Part shown: piece after piece, positions 14,330-16,102 of the stretch | Layout of the letters: each line of letters opens with the position of its first letter | Position numbering within the stretch: position 1 is the stretch's first letter | Assembly: GCA_964458795.1 (NCBI GenBank) | Contig: CAYWJW010000036.1 | Span: 1-16,102, forward strand | Source: JAJTHY01 sp964458795 | Lineage (GTDB): Bacteria; Pseudomonadota; Alphaproteobacteria; Rickettsiales; Midichloriaceae | Reading direction: 5' to 3' | DNA: 16,102 nucleotides | Program-made: the position numbers and the translations under genes | The notes under the pieces: generated by a model | What the model was told of the DNA's origin: nothing | Seen by the model: the letters and a program-made list of their open reading frames with translations, nothing else | The model's database searches: none

Positions 14330-15745
14330 CTATACCATAATTGCATGATATTCGTCTATATTAATAGCAGTCAAAAAATCTTCATCGTGAGAAATAACAA
14401 TCATTGCTCCAGGATATCTCTTCAAAACCTCTATTACATGCGCACGTGTTTCAAGATCCAGGTTATTGGTAATTTCATCTAAAACAAGTAGCTTAGGCGT
14501 AACCGCTGCAATTTGCGCTAAACTTAATCTAACTTTCTCACCACCAGATAAATTCGCAACTAGCACATTAACCTCCTCATTTTTACGAAATAAGAAGTCA
14601 TTCAAATGACACCTGATCTCTGCATGCGTCCAATTGGGGATAAGCTCTGCAATACTCTCAAGTACAGATTTATTAGGGTTAAGCGTGTCATAATTCTGAT
14701 CAAGATATCCAATATCTTGAATTTTTGGTACATACCAATTACCCAACTTGATTGTATCCTTTCTTCCGATAATCGCTTTGATAAGAGTTGATTTGCCAGA
14801 ACCATTATCTCCAGTTACAGCTAATCTATCACCTACTTTAACTGATAGATTAATACCCTGAGTAATAGGAAAGTTATCTTCATATCCCACGCTTCCTCCA
14901 GTTATAGAAACTACAATACCTTTACCAAGCTCCGCACTATCTAAAGAAAATTTAGGTAGTATAATCTCTGGCAGACGCAGCTCTGCTAGTTCATATATGA
15001 GATCCTGCTTCCTATTACTAATATCAGCTCTCTTTCTACCTGAGGTTTCCTCAGCTCTAGTCGCTTTGGCTCCACTTACAACTGTAGGCCATTTACGTTC
15101 AGATATAGACTTCCTCCCTCTAGCGGCACTTTTTCTAGCGCGCTCTTGCTCTACCATCAAAGCCTCATGCATACTTTTCTTCTGTCTAGTGACTCGAGAT
15201 AATTCTCGTTCAATCGATGCGCGCTTTATGCGGATTTCTTGCATATAATCATCATACTTCCCCGAAAACACATGAATCTTTCCACAATCAATATGCCAAA
15301 TAGTATCTATGCAATTTCGTAGCAACTCTGGATCATGAGAAATAATGATCAAGGTACCAGGAAAAGCATTTAGCATATGCATCAATGATTTCCGATTGCG
15401 TTTGTCTAGATGATTGGTTGGTTCATCCAAAAGCAATACGTTAGGATCAACTGCTATTGACTTAGTCATAGCCGCGTTAAATCGTTGCCCGCCACTTAAA
15501 GAGTCAAACCCTTCAGCGACTTGTGGAACATGACCTATCCTTACGTCTTCCGGGATTATCACTTTACCACTGCTTGTATTGCTCAATCCTTGTAAAATTT
15601 TGAGCAAAGTTGTTTTTCCACTCCCATTACGCCCAATAATGGCGATGCGGCTACCATACGGTACAACCGCGGTGAAGTCTTCAAAGCAAGTTTTATGTGG
15701 TAATAAAAGGCTAATGTCTATTAGTTGTATAGGTTTGTGTATCAT
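14330..15745 (-). CDS. ABC-F family ATPase (translation/ribosome-associated type)
   Basis: Two ABC domains in one chain and no membrane segments, the mark of ABC-F proteins, which bind the ribosomal E site and either aid translation or displace antibiotics. ABC1: Walker A GRNGSGKTT (38-46), signature LSGGQ (83-87), Walker B VLLLDEPTNHLD (103-114), H-loop H137. ABC2: Walker A GDNGSGKST (312-320), LSGGE (399-403), LLVLDE with E424, H453. The linker (about 170-260) is basic and helical (RKSAARGRKSISERKWP). Only about 40 residues separate the first Walker A from its signature, so the EttA-type Arm insertion is absent, as in several resistance-type ABC-F proteins; that role is a guess. In ABC2 the usual DEPTNHLD is DEITNNLD. 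AGAGAG precedes the ATG. A 101-base inverted-repeat element ends just upstream, in a leader of about 195 bases. Confidence 0.93.
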   Translation of the reverse strand: MIHKPIQLIDISLLLPHKTCFEDFTAVVPYGSRIAIIGRNGSGKTTLLKILQGLSNTSSGKVIIPEDVRIGHVPQVAEGFDSLSGGQRFNAAMTKSIAVDPNVLLLDEPTNHLDKRNRKSLMHMLNAFPGTLIIISHDPELLRNCIDTIWHIDCGKIHVFSGKYDDYMQEIRIKRASIERELSRVTRQKKSMHEALMVEQERARKSAARGRKSISERKWPTVVSGAKATRAEETSGRKRADISNRKQDLIYELAELRLPEIILPKFSLDSAELGKGIVVSITGGSVGYEDNFPITQGINLSVKVGDRLAVTGDNGSGKSTLIKAIIGRKDTIKLGNWYVPKIQDIGYLDQNYDTLNPNKSVLESIAELIPNWTHAEIRCHLNDFLFRKNEEVNVLVANLSGGEKVRLSLAQIAAVTPKLLVLDEITNNLDLETRAHVIEVLKRYPGAMIVISHDEDFLTAINIDEYHAIMV

Positions 15746-15758
15746 ATGAATCTCTCTG

Positions 15759-15859
15759 ATACCAATTCCAGTAAATAACTGTACAGATGCGCTTCACCTT
15801 TTGATTTTTTAAATCAAAATTTATCCGGCATCTGTATAGTTATTTACTGAAATTGGTAT
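15759..15859. repeat. MITE-like element with 32-base terminal inverted repeats
   Basis: The arms 15759-15790 (begins ATACCAATTCCAGTAAATAA) and 15828-15859 (ends TTATTTACTGAAATTGGTAT) are inverted copies matching at 30 of 32 positions. Inside is a second perfect inverted repeat, TTTTGATTT (15799-15807) and AAATCAAAA (15811-15819). It carries no coding capacity. Outer TA dinucleotides would fit a TA target duplication of IS630/Tc1-type elements, but since TA is self-complementary this is ambiguous. In the ABC-F leader RNA it would fold into one long hairpin ending one base before the AGAGAG Shine-Dalgarno. Confidence 0.8.
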
Positions 15860-15882
15860 TATTTGGCATTTAATGGTTGTTC

Positions 15883-15901
15883 ACCTGCCATTTTTGCAGG
15901 T
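15883..15901 (-). promoter_or_regulatory. Small hairpin in the ABC-F leader
   Basis: ACCTGC and GCAGGT form a perfect 6-base stem with a 7-base loop. On the transcript its 5' arm begins at the last base of the short upstream ORF's stop codon, so a ribosome paused there would cover it. No T run follows, so it is not an intrinsic terminator by itself. Confidence 0.4.
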
Positions 15902-15918
15902 TAAGAGATAGACTTCAT
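15901..15918 (-). promoter_or_regulatory. Possible leader peptide MKSIS upstream of the ABC-F gene
   Basis: A five-codon ORF, ATG to TAA, preceded by GAGGT (15927-15931) with 8 bases between, the best Shine-Dalgarno in the leader. It begins about 20 bases after the predicted transcription start. Tiny translated ORFs before antibiotic-resistance ABC-F genes act as ribosome-stalling sensors in Firmicutes; the same role here is inference. Such a short ORF could be chance. Confidence 0.35.
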
Positions 15919-15947
15919 GATATTAAACCTCAATTGTATTCCTATGT

Positions 15948-15976
15948 ATTATATAGCATTTTCATGTTATAGGCAA
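15948..15976 (-). promoter_or_regulatory. Sigma70-type promoter for the ABC-F gene
   Basis: On the minus strand TTGCCT (15971-15976) is followed after exactly 17 bases by a perfect TATAAT (15948-15953). It is the best promoter match I found in the window. It predicts a start near 15940 and a leader of about 195 bases before the ABC-F ATG. Confidence 0.6.
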
Positions 15977-16102
15977 GAGTTGGTGTAGCCGCTTTAACTA
16001 TAGAACCTCAGTTCGGGATTAGGTTATAAGTAATACAGCAAGTAAAGCCCAATTCCTGTCATCCATATTAAAGCTTCACTAACGCTCAGAATGTTTTATA
16101 GA

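Larger units (their letters stand above)
15746..16102. other. ABC-F leader and upstream intergenic region
   Basis: No gene of normal size. From right to left it holds about 125 bases in which I see only a weak AACCT/AGGTT inverted repeat (near 16004-16024) and very short ORFs, then the promoter, the short leader ORF, the hairpin and the 101-base inverted-repeat element listed separately. Confidence 0.7.

Noticed and set aside
16004..16024. AACCT...TTCGGGATT...AGGTT resembling a tRNA T-arm
   Set aside because: No acceptor stem, D-arm or anticodon arm could be fitted on either strand around it.
1..16102. CRISPR arrays, rRNA and tRNA genes, and intact transposases
   Set aside because: I looked for regularly spaced repeats, conserved RNA motifs and DDE-type proteins on both strands and found none.

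Overview
The window is an AT-rich stretch of a bacterial chromosome, most likely from an alphaproteobacterium of the Rickettsiales type (obligately host-associated). The reasons are sdhC-sdhD-sdhA with no sdhB beside it, a DUF3576 lipoprotein, a GapR (DUF2312) chromosome protein, a large ankyrin/proline-rich effector-like protein without a Sec signal, and short palindromic intergenic repeats. The taxon is inferred from gene content only.

Layout. Bases 2-343 (+) hold the C-terminal end of an unrecognised protein. Bases 542-5335 lie on the minus strand and read, in transcription order, tlpA-like thiol-disulfide protein, dut, a 40-residue LptM-like lipoprotein, sdhC, sdhD, sdhA and a four-helix membrane protein. 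The sdh genes are very tightly packed, with stop codons inside the next gene's ribosome-binding site. Divergent from tlpA, across a 67-base spacer with overlapping inverted repeats, is a full-length ArgH (argininosuccinate lyase) homologue (5403-6863) that has lost several catalytic residues. TlpA, ArgH and LptM genes often sit together in proteobacteria, so this looks like a rearranged remnant of that cluster.

Bases 6865-9919 (-) are one gene broken by a 100-N assembly gap. It encodes three N-terminal ankyrin repeats, a tandem 28-residue proline-rich repeat with a PPxY motif in each unit, and two tandem copies of a roughly 285-residue helical module not recognised here. The gap lies exactly inside the proline-rich repeat; repeat phase predicts a true missing length of 18 + 84n bases. 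A 450-base intergenic region with palindromic repeats follows.

On the plus strand come an outer-membrane porin (10372-11736), a probable terminator, then DUF3576 lipoprotein, AI-2E/PerM-type permease and gapR, with the last three nearly touching (11824-13670). Converging on them from the minus strand are an ABC-F ATPase (14330-15745) and an unrecognised acidic protein (13679-14302). The ABC-F gene has a long leader containing a good sigma70-type promoter, a five-codon upstream ORF with a strong Shine-Dalgarno, a small hairpin touching its stop codon, and a 101-base MITE-like inverted-repeat element ending just before the ABC-F ribosome-binding site. This could be an attenuation-type leader.

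The most interesting points are the ArgH pseudoenzyme, the duplicated-module ankyrin/PPxY protein with its mis-sized gap, and the ABC-F leader.
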